From NCBI GenBank assembly GCA_016748015.1, contig JAAOMT010000479.1, positions 536,888-600,887 of the forward strand: a stretch of 64,000 nt of DNA. Direction: 5' to 3'. Position 1 is the stretch's first letter, and every line of letters starts with the position of its first letter. The notes under the pieces were generated by a model. That model was not told where the DNA came from. It did no database searches and was given only the letters and a program-made list of their open reading frames with translations. The DNA is from Geosiphon pyriformis (taxonomy: Eukaryota; Glomeromycota; Glomeromycetes; Archaeosporales; Geosiphonaceae). This document shows positions 45,564-57,997 of the stretch, piece after piece. The position numbers and the translations under genes are program-made.

Positions 45564-46961
45564 GCATACATGTTGCAGGATACTACTGCACAGGCCATGG
45601 ATAAATTGATTGAGAATCTGTGGTGCTGTGAAATAATTAGCATTAATTGCTTGAATTTGTCACAGATTTCTATGGAAGTGTCCCAGATATATGGTAACTG
45701 CTTCAGTTTCTCCTTGTTTAATTGTAGTGAAAGTGTTGGCTAATCTGTTGATGCTGTTGTTATTGCTAAAATATCTCAAAAATTCTAGTTTAAAGACATT
45801 GAAATCTTGGGATTTGTCGACCAGGCTTTGATATCATGAATCCACTATATTCTTGAGAAAATAAGATATGGTTTGCATAGCTCTGACATCATTTCATCCA
45901 TTGGCTGTGATGGCTTTTTCTACATCATTTAGCCAAACTTGTGCATTGTCTTCTTTACCAGTGAATTTGTCGAGCTTTGCAATTGGTGCATATGCCATTT
46001 GTTGTTGTTGCTGTGGTGGAAGTTGTTGTTATTGTTAAGGCAGTACTGAGGGTGGTTGTTGATTTTATTGGTTTGGTGTTTGGATGGGCTGGCCAATTGG
46101 TTCCACTGGTGGTTGATCGATGATGATAACTGGAGGTAAGTGCTGATTAATTACTTTGGGGTTTTGATTTTGCAGTACTTGAATATTCAGGGTTCCAAAT
46201 TCCGGGTTTTTAAGAATTGAGTTTTGGTAAGTAAATTCTTGATCTTCCAATTCTTCTTCCTCTTCTTCTTCAGATAGTTCCCATGGGGTAGCAGTTCCAA
46301 AGTCTGGTTGAAGCGGTGGTAATCAAATTCCTAATGGTGTTGGTGATCACAATTTAAATCTCTCAAAATATTCGCCATATGATCCTAGTAGATCTGTTTT
46401 TCTTTGTTTACTTTGGAATGAAAATCGTCTGAATGTTGATATTACATTTGATGTGGACGCACTTGCTGATGTTATATTGATGGCACTTCCCAGTATGTAG
46501 TGATAGGATGGAGCAGTTGGTGATTCAATTCTTGTTTTCTTTTAAGTGGGTGGTTGTATCCTTTTGGGTGTTACTGCTGATGTTTGTAGTTTTCCTTTGC
46601 CTTTACTGGCGCAAGTAATTGGATATCTTTGTTGGGTGTGATGTTCAATTTCTTTGTTGATCTCAGTGATGATAGATGTGAAATTATGATTTGTTGGTAA
46701 GCTGGTATTTTATATCAATTTACTGTAGAAGGTTTCTCTTGCTGATTCAGTGTTTATTGGTGTTCCCAATAAGTAAGTGATTCTCTTGTTGATGTAGAAA
46801 TTGAAGGCTGATTCTGTGAATATGTGATTATGGTTTAATCCCAGGTGTTGACAGTAATGTTAAAATAAGAATTTCGTGAATTCTAAATGGTTTGCTCTTA
46901 TGTTTTCTGATTCTGCCACTTTTGGATGGGATTGTTGGTGCTAATTCTCTGTAAGATTATA

Positions 46962-46978
46962 CCTTACAAGGAGCACCA
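46962..46978 (-). other. Primer-binding site of copy D
   Basis: On the minus strand TGGTGCTCCTTGTAAGG, two bases after the LTR end at 46981. It differs from copy B's site by C to T and G to A changes only. Confidence 0.55.
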
Positions 46979-46980
46979 AA

Positions 46981-47819
46981 TGTTACAGGTGACAATTTCT
47001 GGTGTTGGATTAAATAACAAACCTGTAACTTGGTGCTCAAAGCTATTCTCATTGTTGATAATCTAAAAGTTTGGTATCTGAAGGTTTTGTATCTGAAGGG
47101 TTTGGTTGAGTTCTTTGTATAATGGACAGAGATTCAATGGTAATAGTTTTATCTGTAGCTTCCTAAAACCACAGTTTCATCAATTTCTTTCTCAACTTGA
47201 TGGCCGGTATTCCTCCTGGTAAGCTATCCTCAATCGAGTGTTTTACTCTTATTTCTGGGTCTTTTACCAGTCACATTTATCCTAATGTCAATGCCCTGTA
47301 CATTAATCCTCAATAGAGTTAGTAAACAACAATAAAATCAAAGCAGAAAATAAAGAAAAGAAAAGGAAATAAAAAAAGAAAAAAAATAAGCCAAGGCGAT
47401 TTGCAAGTTAGTATTCTGTCAATAGCCATAATCAAGAGCTATTGTTCTAGTGTAGTTAAGTGCCAATTACTATCAACATGAAGTGTTGATAGTGGAAATG
47501 AATTTGAGATAACAAATAGTTATTTATTGTGATTTGGAAAATTGCTTAGATTAAATTTAAACTGAGAGGTCTGTCTTTTTAGCTTCTAATCCTACTGCTA
47601 TATATACATAATTGAGATTTCTCAATTCCTCAATTCTACACAACAGGAATCCTGGGATTTCTGGAATTCTGGAATCCTGCGATTCCTTATGAGAATCCTG
47701 TAATTCCTGGAATCTTGCAATTTCTGAGAGGAATCCTGGAATTCCACATTTTACTACGTCTACTTCTGATTGGCTAATAACTATGCTAATATATATTCCC
47801 TATATTTCTATGAGTAACA
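46981..47819 (-). repeat. 5' LTR of copy D
   Basis: 839 bp; minus strand TGTTACTCATAG...CACCTGTAACA. Contains the GGAATTCC repeat block and TATA-like TATGTATATATAG. It is flanked on its outer side (47820) by LINE sequence. Confidence 0.88.
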
Positions 47820-50490
47820 CCGAACTGAAAAAAAACAAACAAGACTTACAGAAACCAAAATTCATTCTAAAGGAATCATTAATACTGACCAATCTAACTA
47901 TGTCATCTAACAAACCTTGCATTGAGCCGCAATATATCAAAGGTAACACTTCCAAGTTATTGACTAAATTGTCTCTCTTCATATTAGCTCTAAATCTGGA
48001 TCTGAACTCTCACAACTCAGAATGGTGATGTATACCCATGTTTTGCACAAAGTCAACTAGGATCTAGGCAGCCACTTTGCGATTTTCAAATATCCACATA
48101 GCTTCTTCAAACCACCCTACCAACACAAAGTCCTTGCAAAGAAGAGCATATAGGCTGACATTAGACACACATGAGAGAAAAGATTCTACGACTACAAAAG
48201 AAGTCAGAAAATGAGAACCAGTCAAAAACCTCTAAACAGACACATATTTAAATAGAATCTTCTTATGGAAGGTGGATTCCTTGCTACAGATAAACACATG
48301 ATCAGAGAATTCAACTTCTCCACAGTGCAAACACAAAACACCAGGGTAGTTCTTGTCATAAAGCCTCTTTCTAACTGCAACAGACAGTCTGTCATACATA
48401 GTTTTCATAAAATAGAAGTGCAGACCAGCCAAATTTCTATCTGTAAAACTTGACAGCATACCTGAATCTGGATGCCAAACAGTCATGGTCTTAATCCAAT
48501 CAATATCACAAACCAAAAAACCATTCAGAATCTTAAAACCAGGACCAATTTTCCAGCACATGTAATTCACAGATCTAAAGATATTTCAGACAAAGTAATG
48601 AATATTACCAGAAATCTGCATACTATTGGTCATAAAAAAGTGCTCATGCATATTGGTTGGCAGTAGCAAAGAGAAGTAAGCAGAAGTGCATACTAATGCA
48701 TCCATACAAACATTATCTGGCACACTGAAGTGTTCCTTGACCTTTAACCAGCTAACAGAAATGTCTTTTTGAATAATCAAATTCACAATATGTCTTCTTT
48801 CTATCCAACAATAATTACAAAAATCTGGGCCACCTAATCTTAATTCTGAAACACATGCATCTAAAGCAGCCTGGCTGTCTAAGCACATCTTCACTGAACA
48901 AGAGAAAGATATACACTTTAGTACCAAGACAACAGTCTGCAGCTCAGCCATTATAGAAGACAACAGACTCACAACTCCAACTCTAATGCCCAATCCAATT
49001 TCAGGAAAAAACGCCACAGCACCTCCAGTTACATCAACAGAACCAAATCTTTTTAAAGAGCCATCTGTAAAAACAGAAATAAAACTTGACCAGATCTTAA
49101 GCAAACCATTCTTAACAACAAAAAACTAATCTGAAAGCAAAATATTATTGATATCTACCAAAGAATTGTTATTAGACAGTGTTGGCAAAAGAATCTTATC
49201 ATACAAGAACCTCGATACTAAAATAAACCAAGAAGGCACAGATCCCCTGGAATTCAGTCTTTTCCAATACTAGAATATTTGCCAATCCAGAACCTTACTG
49301 CATTTGTCTAAAAGTCTATCACAGAAAGCTACACCAAATTTTCTTAAAAAACTAACCCAATCATAATACAAAAAAGACCCTAAGACACAAGAGACAGAAT
49401 ACTTGCCAGAATTAAGAAAAGCACTAGGCAAATTGTTCACCACAGAATTATTATTGGCTAAAAGAATACACATAATTCTAGCCAGAAAATTATTAGAAAC
49501 ACCTACATGCAGCCTTATAGGATACTGCAGGGGATTGAGAAAGACCCAACCCAAAACTTGCAAATCCAAGAAATAGTGCTCAAAAAACTGACCAACAACT
49601 CCAGAAGAATTAGAAAAACTCACGACAAAAGCAGACTTTTCTTCTGCTTAAACTTGTTTAAATGTTTTTAAACCATAGAGTGAAGGATAATAAAGCATCT
49701 CATTCAGAAAATCTCAGGACAAACCAGCCTTTAACTTGAAGCCTTTCCTAACCAGAGCATCTCAGCACCAATAAACAGTAGAAAAGACAAAGTTAAACTG
49801 AGTATGATAGCTAACAATGAACTGAAGAACAGCTAATACCAAATATATAAATTGCTTGTCTGAAATAACTTTACCCAGCACCATATTGGAAAAAAACTTT
49901 GACATCAGACTGAGCTTTGGCCAAGTTGGGCTTAGACAAACTATCAGTCAACAAGAATATACCTAAGTATCTATAAGGCACACTATGTCTAACAATTGAA
50001 ATAAGCAACCCACTGATTCTGAGAACAGTATTCTGGACCCTTTGGTTGATAGAAATGGCCACTATTTTGTCATTATTAATCGAGATATCATTAATCATAA
50101 AGAACTCACTAACAATATCCAATATAAATTGTGTGACAGCCTGACTATTCCCAATCCAGATAGTATTATTAACAAAGGCACCAGCTGCCAAGAAAGAAGT
50201 CATTCCACCCATATTGTTTACTTTGCCTAATTTGGCCACAAACTTAGTATTAATCTGGTAGTTACATATACTCTTCTGTCTCTTAATCTTGCACAATAAA
50301 GGGTCATAGAAGATCTGTTAAAAGAGAAGGGAGAACACTTTATCTTGATCAAGACTATCCAACACCCAGTAATCATCCGAAAGACCAAAATCCATTATAA
50401 TATGGTTCAATCTATCTTTATGAATCCTACTAAAAAACTTAATAAATCTATTACACATCTTGATGCATTGCAAGCTAGCTTTTAAATTGT
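47820..50490 (-). pseudogene. LINE-type retrotransposon relic (RT, RNase H, zinc motif)
   Basis: Minus-strand order: 50296-49871, C-terminal RT with AFVNNTIWIGNSQAVTQFIL, where the catalytic F-x-DD is NN, then SISINNDKIVAIS-like and HSVPYRYLGIFL segments. 49623-49270: connecting domain. 49104-48586: RNase H with SVFTDGSLKRFGS, MAELQTVVLVLK, MCLDSQAAL and a C-terminal histidine region. 48570-48232: CLHCGEVEFSDHVFIC, a C-x2-C...H-x4-C motif usual after the RT in this group. Then a further conserved tail to 47820, where the LTR of copy D cuts it. The 5' half of the element (endonuclease, fingers/palm) is absent. Confidence 0.78.
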
Positions 50491-51051
50491 TTAATTTAAT
50501 AATAATAATAATAACTTATTAATATTTTTAATGTAATTTTATTGAAGTATTTTATTATTGTATTATTAAAAGTTTTTTAGTTTTTTATTACTTTATTTAT
50601 ATAATTATTATCTTAAAAAATAAAACTCTTGTTTTCTTTTGTTTAAGTGTTTTTATAATAAATTTTTATATTATTAATAATTATTTTTAAGCTAAAATTA
50701 GTGTTTTGTAATTTTTTAAATAATAATTAAGAAAAATATAAATGTTGTTTAAAATATTTATAGTATAAATCAGATTTTTATTATATATTAAGTGGTTATA
50801 TATCTTTTATTAAAAGATTAATAATCTTAATAATAATTGTGTTTTATAACTATGATGAATTCCAGAAATAGATTATATTTATAAGACATAAAATGCTTTT
50901 TGGATTATTTTGTGTTAGGCAAAAAAAACAACATTAATGTTTGTGGTTGAATTACACCATAAGCAAGAAAATAATTACATTATAAACATATTTTTTTAGG
51001 TTTGATAGTCATCATTAAGCAAATCTTTTCATCGTCCTTTTCCACCAAAAT
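50491..51051. other. AT-rich spacer upstream of the C9orf78/Tls1 gene
   Basis: Long A/T runs, no reading frame of interest. The right part is the presumed promoter and 5' UTR. Confidence 0.5.
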
Positions 51052-52548
51052 ATGCAAAATAAAGGAAGAAGTTATCGCAAAAAAGCACATTCCTCAGAAG
51101 ATGAGGAAGAAGGATGTAACCCTGAGAATTCAGAGGCAAAAGAGCAAATTAGAGACTCTCAGGACGCGAGGTAGGTTAGTCTCAAACCAAGACGTTAAAA
51201 GAAACTCATTTATCAATTACTATATACAAAGTATTCATAGTCTTGTGAATAGTGAAACCCTCGAAGAACTTATTGAATTAAGAAAATACCGGAGAAGACC
51301 GCAAGGCATTGATGTTGAGAAGCTTTCTAAAGGGGATATAAAGCTAAGAAAAAAAAAAAAAGAAGAAGACCCGTGGAAGCTAAACTCCGGTGGATTAGTT
51401 GATATCGAGGCTGTAAAAGCAACGAAAGAGTGAGTTTAATTTTTTCTGTTTAAAATATTTCTTCTATGATTAACTTTTCGATACTGTCTAAAATTTATTT
51501 CATTATTTTGAGTGAGGAAGATGATGAATCCAGCGAAAGAAAAATCATGCTTGATTCATTTACGAAACAGACAAATGCATTAGATGTTGATAAACATATG
51601 TAGGTAGAAATAATAACATAAGTGAGTATTAAGACATGACATTCAATTATTGAATGATTAGATTTAACTAATTTTTGAAACAGGATGGCATTTATCGAAG
51701 AAGAAATGCGAAAACGTCGAGGACAAACAGCCGTCTCACAAAATGATGAAGAGGATACTGATATTAAACCACCAAATCCTGAAGATGAATTATTCCAGCC
51801 ACCTGATCACTTAAGAGTAAATTTTTATTTTAATCTTGGAGATATTATATTTTTTAGATCAAAATAAAAAATTTCTTTTCATAAAATTTTAATTCTCTAG
51901 ATTGAGAGCAAGCCTATTTCTGAGGGAAATGTACAACTTTCAACAACAATGCTTACTGCTATTCCAGAGGTTGATCTTGGAATAGAGTAAGTTTCCAATT
52001 AAGAAGTTTTATAATTATACGACTTTTAATTTAATTAAATGAGAATTATTAGTGTACGGTTAAAGAATATAGAAGATACAGAAAAGGCAAAAAGGCAATT
52101 ATTGGAACAACGACATCAGAAGCCAGTTGAAGATAAGACTTCGGTAATTTTATTTTTCCTTTTTTGATGTTAGGATTTTTTAATATTATTAATTTTAAAA
52201 AAATAAGGTTTACATTATTTTCCTCACTTAAAGTTTGCAGGTTCCAGCTTTTCCGCAACAAATCGATGTAAAATAGCTTTAGAAATTTGATTTTTATTTC
52301 GCTTTATTTCATTCATATTCGAATAACTTTCTCCTAAATTAGTTTATCGTAGTCGGCCTACTACCAGTGATCAGGACCGTGGACAAACCGATCATTCAAA
52401 TAAGCCTTCGCAGCATCAACAACATCAACATCAACATCAACAACCAAATCACCATCACCATCACCACCACAATAAGGGTGGTCAACGAAGAGAAATGGCC
52501 ACAGATGATATTGTGGCTGAACGATTCAAAAAACGGCTTAGGCGCTAA
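51052..52548 (+). CDS. C9orf78/Tls1 family (Hep59) splicing-associated protein
   Basis: The start ATG at 51052 opens the right frame (MQNKGRSYRKKAHSSEDEEE), not the overlapping longer frame. Exons: 51052-51170, 51253-51429, 51513-51599, 51684-51816, 51901-51986, 52053-52143, about 52242-52268, and a last exon ending 52548. Family motifs: KYRRRPQGIDVEKLSKGD, DPWKLNSGGLVDI, HMMAFIEEEMRKRRGQ, TMLTAIPEVDLGID, RLKNIEDTEKAKRQLLEQ and the C-terminal ATDDIVAERFKKRLRR. Fission yeast Tls1 and human C9orf78 act in spliceosome-linked steps (nuclear). A His/Gln-rich run from a CAACAT repeat precedes the end. The acceptor of the last exon is unsettled: AG at about 52375 keeps frame, while TTTAT at about 52342 would give better family sequence but is out of frame by one. 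Confidence 0.82.
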
Positions 52549-52793
52549 ATATGAAATTAAATTAGTTGTATAGCTTAATTTTGGAGGAACTTAAATCAAG
52601 ATTACTACTTTCTTCTTTAGTAGCACTATGTCAAGCAACACATTAAATTTCCGTAAATACTTGGTAACTTATTATAAGCCGATTAATGATTGATTCTCAT
52701 CGAAATCCTGATTGATTTTGATTGATGATCCCATCAGTATTGATATAAAATCAAAATTTTTTGAGTTCGGTCAAGGCGAGAATTTTGACAGCA

Positions 52794-55700
52794 ATGGATC
52801 AAGCTGTGTATGAAACCTTATCTCAGGTCCTCTCGAGCGATCCTAATGTGCGCATTTCCGCTGAACTTCGACTCAAAGATCTGGAAAAGCTGTCAGGTTG
52901 GGTTTTTTTTTGAGTGGTTCTATAAAGGCACAGGGGACGCATTTATTGTTCAAAGTTAACAAAAATAGCCCTGACCCCTATCATTTGTTGTATCCAGAAA
53001 GTTTTTCCTTTTTAATTATTCAGCATCTAAATAAATGATTTTTTTGTTCACCAGAATATCCTCTTAGCTTGTCTAAAATGATGCTAGCCAACGATGTTGA
53101 TATTAATTATAGACAAATATCCTTTTGTTTCTATCATTTCTACTTATTTTCTTTATCTCTCCTTGTCATTTTTGACTCATTTATTTTCACTCGGCAGCTG
53201 TTAATCTAAGAAAGTTTGTGTCCAACCATTGGTCACCAAAAGCAGAAAAGTTCTTTGAGCCAGAACCTAATGAAAAGGTAGCCAATTACAATGCTGAATA
53301 AATAGGATATCCATGGACTATAGATGACTCTTAACATAAAATTTTTCGGGCTATAGACAAAATCAATCATTCGTGAATTTGTTTATAACGGTCTTTCCGA
53401 TCCTTTCACAAAAATTCGCGTGATTTCGGTATTTATTTGGCATTCGCATTAATTTGGATTATATTAACTTGATCCAACTAATTTATTGGAGCTAAAACGT
53501 GACAGGCTTCTATTGTTTCCAAAATTGCCCATAATGACTGGCCAGAAGCATGGCCAAATCTTGTCGATTTGTTGATGTCGCTTTTGAAAACTGGGTCCCC
53601 CAACCATGTTCATGGAGCTATGAGGGTTTTAACAGGTACCTTTGAAATTAACCTAAGGAGGGTTTAGTTTTTTCTTATTATCATGATCCACAGGATTTGA
53701 TTGTAACTACAAATTATATATCTTTCAAAAGAATTTGTTACCCAAGACGTTACTGATCAGCAATTTGCTCATATTGCGCCCTTAATGTTACCAGAACTTT
53801 TAAAGATTGTCGAATCTAATGGGGTGATTTTTTTTCAAGAAAATTTTCATGATTACATTGAATACTAATTAAAATTTCCTTATAAATTAACTAGGTATAT
53901 TCATATAGAACAAGGGGACGTGCGGTGGCAATTTTTCGGCATAGTCTTGAAATACTCTTTATGCTAAAGGAGGAACATCCGGAAGCTACAGATTCTTTTA
54001 TCGCACCGATTTCAGCTCATTGGCTACAATTATTTGTGAACATTTTAAATCAGCGTGCGACCAATAACGAAGAGCTTGAATATGAGGCGTATTCATTAAA
54101 TTTAGAAATTATCAAGGTATTTGCTAACCCATTATCTGTTTCCTTTTTTTTATGGCTTCCATGTTAATTTAGTTCTTTATTTGTCCTCAGTGTTCAAATT
54201 TATTGATACAACAATTCCCCAAACTGATTTCTCTATACGTGGTTCCCTTGCTGGAAGCAATATGGATGGATTTGGTTAATCAACGTGAAAGATATCCTGA
54301 ATTTCGGCCATAATTTTATGAAAATTGGTTTTGAGATTATGTCCTTGACTCTGAAATAATCGATCATCCTATCAAACACATTTGTAAATAGATTCATACG
54401 TCAAACTCAAGATGTTACCAATTCATTTCAAGATTCTGATGGAGAGACTGTAGGATTTGAATATCTTTTGTATGCACAATTCGAATTCGTGGGATTGTCC
54501 ATTCGTAAAAAATCTGCCAGAAACATTTTTATTGGGAATAATGGTGAAGGAGCGTTATTAAAGGAGATTATTTGGATAATAATTTCTTACATGCAAATGA
54601 CTGAAGATCAGGTTTGACTATCCAATATCTATATTAGCATTTATGTTACACATTTCAGACATAATATGACTAAGCTATTAGGTAGAAACTTGGCTAACTG
54701 ACGCAAATCAATTTGTTGCGGATGATGATGACGAAACTTATAACTTCAATGTTCGAGTTACTGCTGAAGATTTGTTAGAGGTGATTAGATAAATCCCATT
54801 TTTTGGACTTTCCACCTCAATGTTTCAACTTTTAATTTTAACAATATTTACAGGTTCTTTTGGATAAGTTTTCTGAGCAAGCTTTTCAAGCTCTTGCAGA
54901 AGCTACCAATAAGCATTTTGAAGAATCGAATCATGCTAGAGCAATTGGAGATCCTACTTGGTGAGCTTCTCAGTCATATTCAAATATTTTTTCTACTCTT
55001 TGATTATATTATTAAGTACAATTTAAAGGTTTGCCACCTTTCCCAAAGTTGACGAATAAATTATTGATTCTCAATTCTTATGTAATAGGTGGAAGGTTCA
55101 AGAAGCCTGCCTCAAAGCAATCGGCAGTATTTCAAGTGATTTAATTGCAGCGGTTCAAGAACAAGATAATAAATTTAATTTTGATTTGGCTGGGCTATTT
55201 AATAATGTTGTTCTGAATCATTTATCGGCATCAGGTAAGTTTGTCGTTTTGTCCTTTATTTACTTGTTGATTAAATAATGATGCTTTTTTTTCTCTGCAA
55301 AAGATCTGCCTTTCCTTCAAGGGCGAGCGTTTGTCTTTTCTAGTCAATTTGCGTCAATATTACCAGCGAATCATGCGTTTCAATACGTTAGTGCGGCTGT
55401 AGTTGCTGTTCAAAGTAATGGAGCTATTCCTGTTCAAATATCCGGATTGAGAGCACTTAAGAAGTATATATTTCGATTTTTTATCCGCAAAATTTAATAA
55501 ATGCATTGGTGACTATATATTATATCTTAGTTTCTGCCGTTATCTGGAACAAAAATATTTGGTGCCACATCAAGCAAAAATTCTCGAAGGTGTCGCCAAT
55601 TTATTGCGTTCCTCCACAGAAGATACCCTCATTTTGGTTCTGGAGACCCTCGAAGCTGCCATTAAAGTAAGCCGGAATAGCACGATATTGCGTAAATCTG

Positions 55701-57997
55701 TAATCACCACCAGTTTTCATGCGTCCTGCCATGAATAGATTGACAAAGATGTGACAGCACAATACGAACATATAATAAGCCCGTTGGTCATTGAAGTATG
55801 GGTCAATCACTCTACAGGTGAAGGGCTATCTTTATAATGGTTCAGGTTTTGTAAAGATTCTAAAGATAACTCCATCTTTTGCATGGCCTATAGATCAGCT
55901 TATCACTGCTGTCGTAACTGATCTATTCGAGATACTAGCGTCCAATTCATCTATGTATGCAACTTTCCAGGCCAGGGCCTTGCCTCCTTTAGCAAATGCC
56001 ATTGGCGATCCTACGAATACGGATTTGACAGCTGTTAGCAACTAATTTTTATTGTAAAGTCTATTATTCTTATTTGGCTTATTTATCATCATTTTGATTT
56101 TCTAGTCTGCCATCGATTTAATCAGATGTCTAGTCAAGGGAGGGCCGACTCCTTTACCAGAAGGGTATGTCCAACATATATTTCCTTCTTTAATGCATCT
56201 TCTGTTAATGACCGAAGATCGTGACATATTACAGGTTTGTACGCGAGTTTTTTGATTGAAATTATCTCCTTTCCTTCATGTGCTCCCATTCTTTATTTAT
56301 TATAGAGTGGCCAAGATTGTCTCAAATTCTTTGTTCAAAAAGATTGCGCGCAACTCGCTCGTTGGTAGTTAACTCCTTCTCTGGTCATAATTGTGAGCTT
56401 CAAATTTGATCTCAACTCAGGTGCCTACTATATGATTAATTAAAAGGAACGACGGAAGCGGAAAAACTGGATTGGATTATATCATTCAATTTATTGGAAA
56501 ATTACTTCAGCCTTCTGAAAGTGAATCAGCAGCCTTATTCCTGGGGGATTTGATTGTGAAGCTCATTCATAAGGTTTTTATTCATCTATAACTAAGTCCT
56601 GATTTCGCCATTAATTATTTACATTTTTATTCATTCTTAAATCAACAAGGCTGGCGATGCCATTGTAACTGTGCTTCCCGAATTATTAAGAGCAGTCACA
56701 GCTAGGTTGGAAACAGCGAAGACTCCGACTTTCATACAAGTAATGTTTATTTGATCGATTTCGAAAAAACCAAGTTCTTACCTCTATTTTGAAAACTATT
56801 AACCTTTATTTTTGATATCAATTCGTCTAGTCAATGGTCATTATTTTCGCACATTTAATTATAATTCAGCTTGAAACTGTTGTCAACTTTCTCTCCAATT
56901 TGGAATTTAATGAACGCAATGGATTAGAGCTATTGCTCAGCACATGGTTTGAGAACTATGAATCTTTTCAGGGATATTATAGTCTTAAAGTCAGGTATAT
57001 AATATTGATTTATCAGATAGTATCACAATATTTTATTGTTTGTTAAAATATGTCGTTTAATTTTCCATCCAGTGCTATTGCCCTCTCGAAATTATTTCTT
57101 TCCGCCGACCCAAGAATACAGAATATTCAAGTCAAAGGTGATTTGATTATTACACCAAATTCAACAAGTATGTGGTACTACCATTATTTATCAATCCTTC
57201 AATATAGTTTGGTTGCACTAATTTCTTTTTGTTAGGAATTATGACACGCTCTCGAACACGACAGAGTAGGATTGATCTGTCTTTCTTTTCGGCGATTATC
57301 CCTGATTATTAAATCAATTGATTTCTATTTTTAAAATATAGATCCTGAACAATACACTTCCATCCCAGCAACTGTCAAAATAATAAAACTACTGATATCA
57401 GATCTTCAAAATGCTATTGAGAGTGATATTACCAAAAAACCTGATCTTGATGATGAGGATGAAGATGAAGAGGCTGGTGATACAGAAGAAGAAGTTAGTT
57501 ATTTGTGTAAATTTATTTTCATTGATGATATTTGCTCTTTCAACTGACGACCCCAACTAAATTAGGATGGAGAATGGGAAGATGTTGATGACCCATCGCC
57601 ATTCGCCCCCGCTGAAGATTATGTCATTTTAACAAGTTAATATCTTCTCAACTTTATCAACAAGCTATTATTTATAAAATTATTAAATGTATGCTAAAAA
57701 TCAATTTTTACAAAGAATATCTAGAGAAAAATGCGGACTTGGACGATGTAGAAAATGACCCAGATATTAAAGATGATCCGGTTTTTCAAACTAATCTTAA
57801 AGTTAGTAAAATTTTTAATTTAAGATTTTCCCTCAATAATCTATTCTCTTTTAAAACATCTTTTTTTCTAGGAATATCTCAACGAATTCTTTCGTCATTG
57901 TGCCGCCCAGAATATAAATAATTTCCTTCAGATCTGTGACGAAAGTCTGAATCACCAAGACAAGTTAAAACTTGAAGTAATAATAATGGCAAAATAG
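52794..57997 (+). CDS. Importin-9/Kap114-like karyopherin beta
   Basis: Many short exons; the first seven are 52794-52896, 53055-53126, 53198-53277, 53357-53428, 53506-53635, 53732-53823 and 53895-54116. The stop is at 57995-57997. The spliced product is about 1,000 aa, the usual size. Importin-9 signatures in order: [12 protein letters not shown]-like HEAT 1, [122 protein letters not shown]-like, [20 protein letters not shown], then an acidic loop ([15 protein letters not shown]), [13 protein letters not shown] and the C-terminal NEFFRHCA. Known role: nuclear import of H2A-H2B and other basic cargo. The acidic loop is the family's histone-contact loop. Looks intact. Confidence 0.9.

Larger units (their letters stand above)
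44331..46921 (-). pseudogene. gag of copy D (split by a solo LTR)
   Basis: The zinc knuckle CHNCGKQGHIRADC lies at about 44395-44345. The capsid domain (MAYAPIAKLDKFTGKEDNA...) starts at about 45996 and is interrupted at 44697-45563 by a solo LTR. The N-terminal extension begins VAESENIRANHLEF at about 46921, again with GTG as first codon, and has a TAA at the same place as in copy B (KFLF-stop). Frame 46250-46065 corresponds to the acidic end of the N-terminal extension. Confidence 0.8.
16962..47819 (-). mobile_element. Ty3-type LTR retrotransposon copy D (family E1), split by nested insertions
   Basis: The two minus-strand LTRs (16962-17754, 46981-47819) enclose, in minus-strand order, PBS, gag, protease, Cys-rich module, dUTPase, RT-RNase H, integrase and a 3' ORF. 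Element B (23595-43591) interrupts it within the protease region and a solo LTR (44697-45563) interrupts gag. Removing both leaves about 10 kb. Many stops exist but the protease DSG, RT YLDD and all five dUTPase motifs survive. The outer flanks show no target-site duplication: the left flank is another LTR, the right flank a LINE. Confidence 0.85.

Noticed and set aside
51002-51433. 143-codon frame overlapping the start of the C9orf78/Tls1 gene
   Set aside because: Its first part is the wrong frame; the ATG at 51052 in another frame plus an 82-nt intron gives the family sequence.
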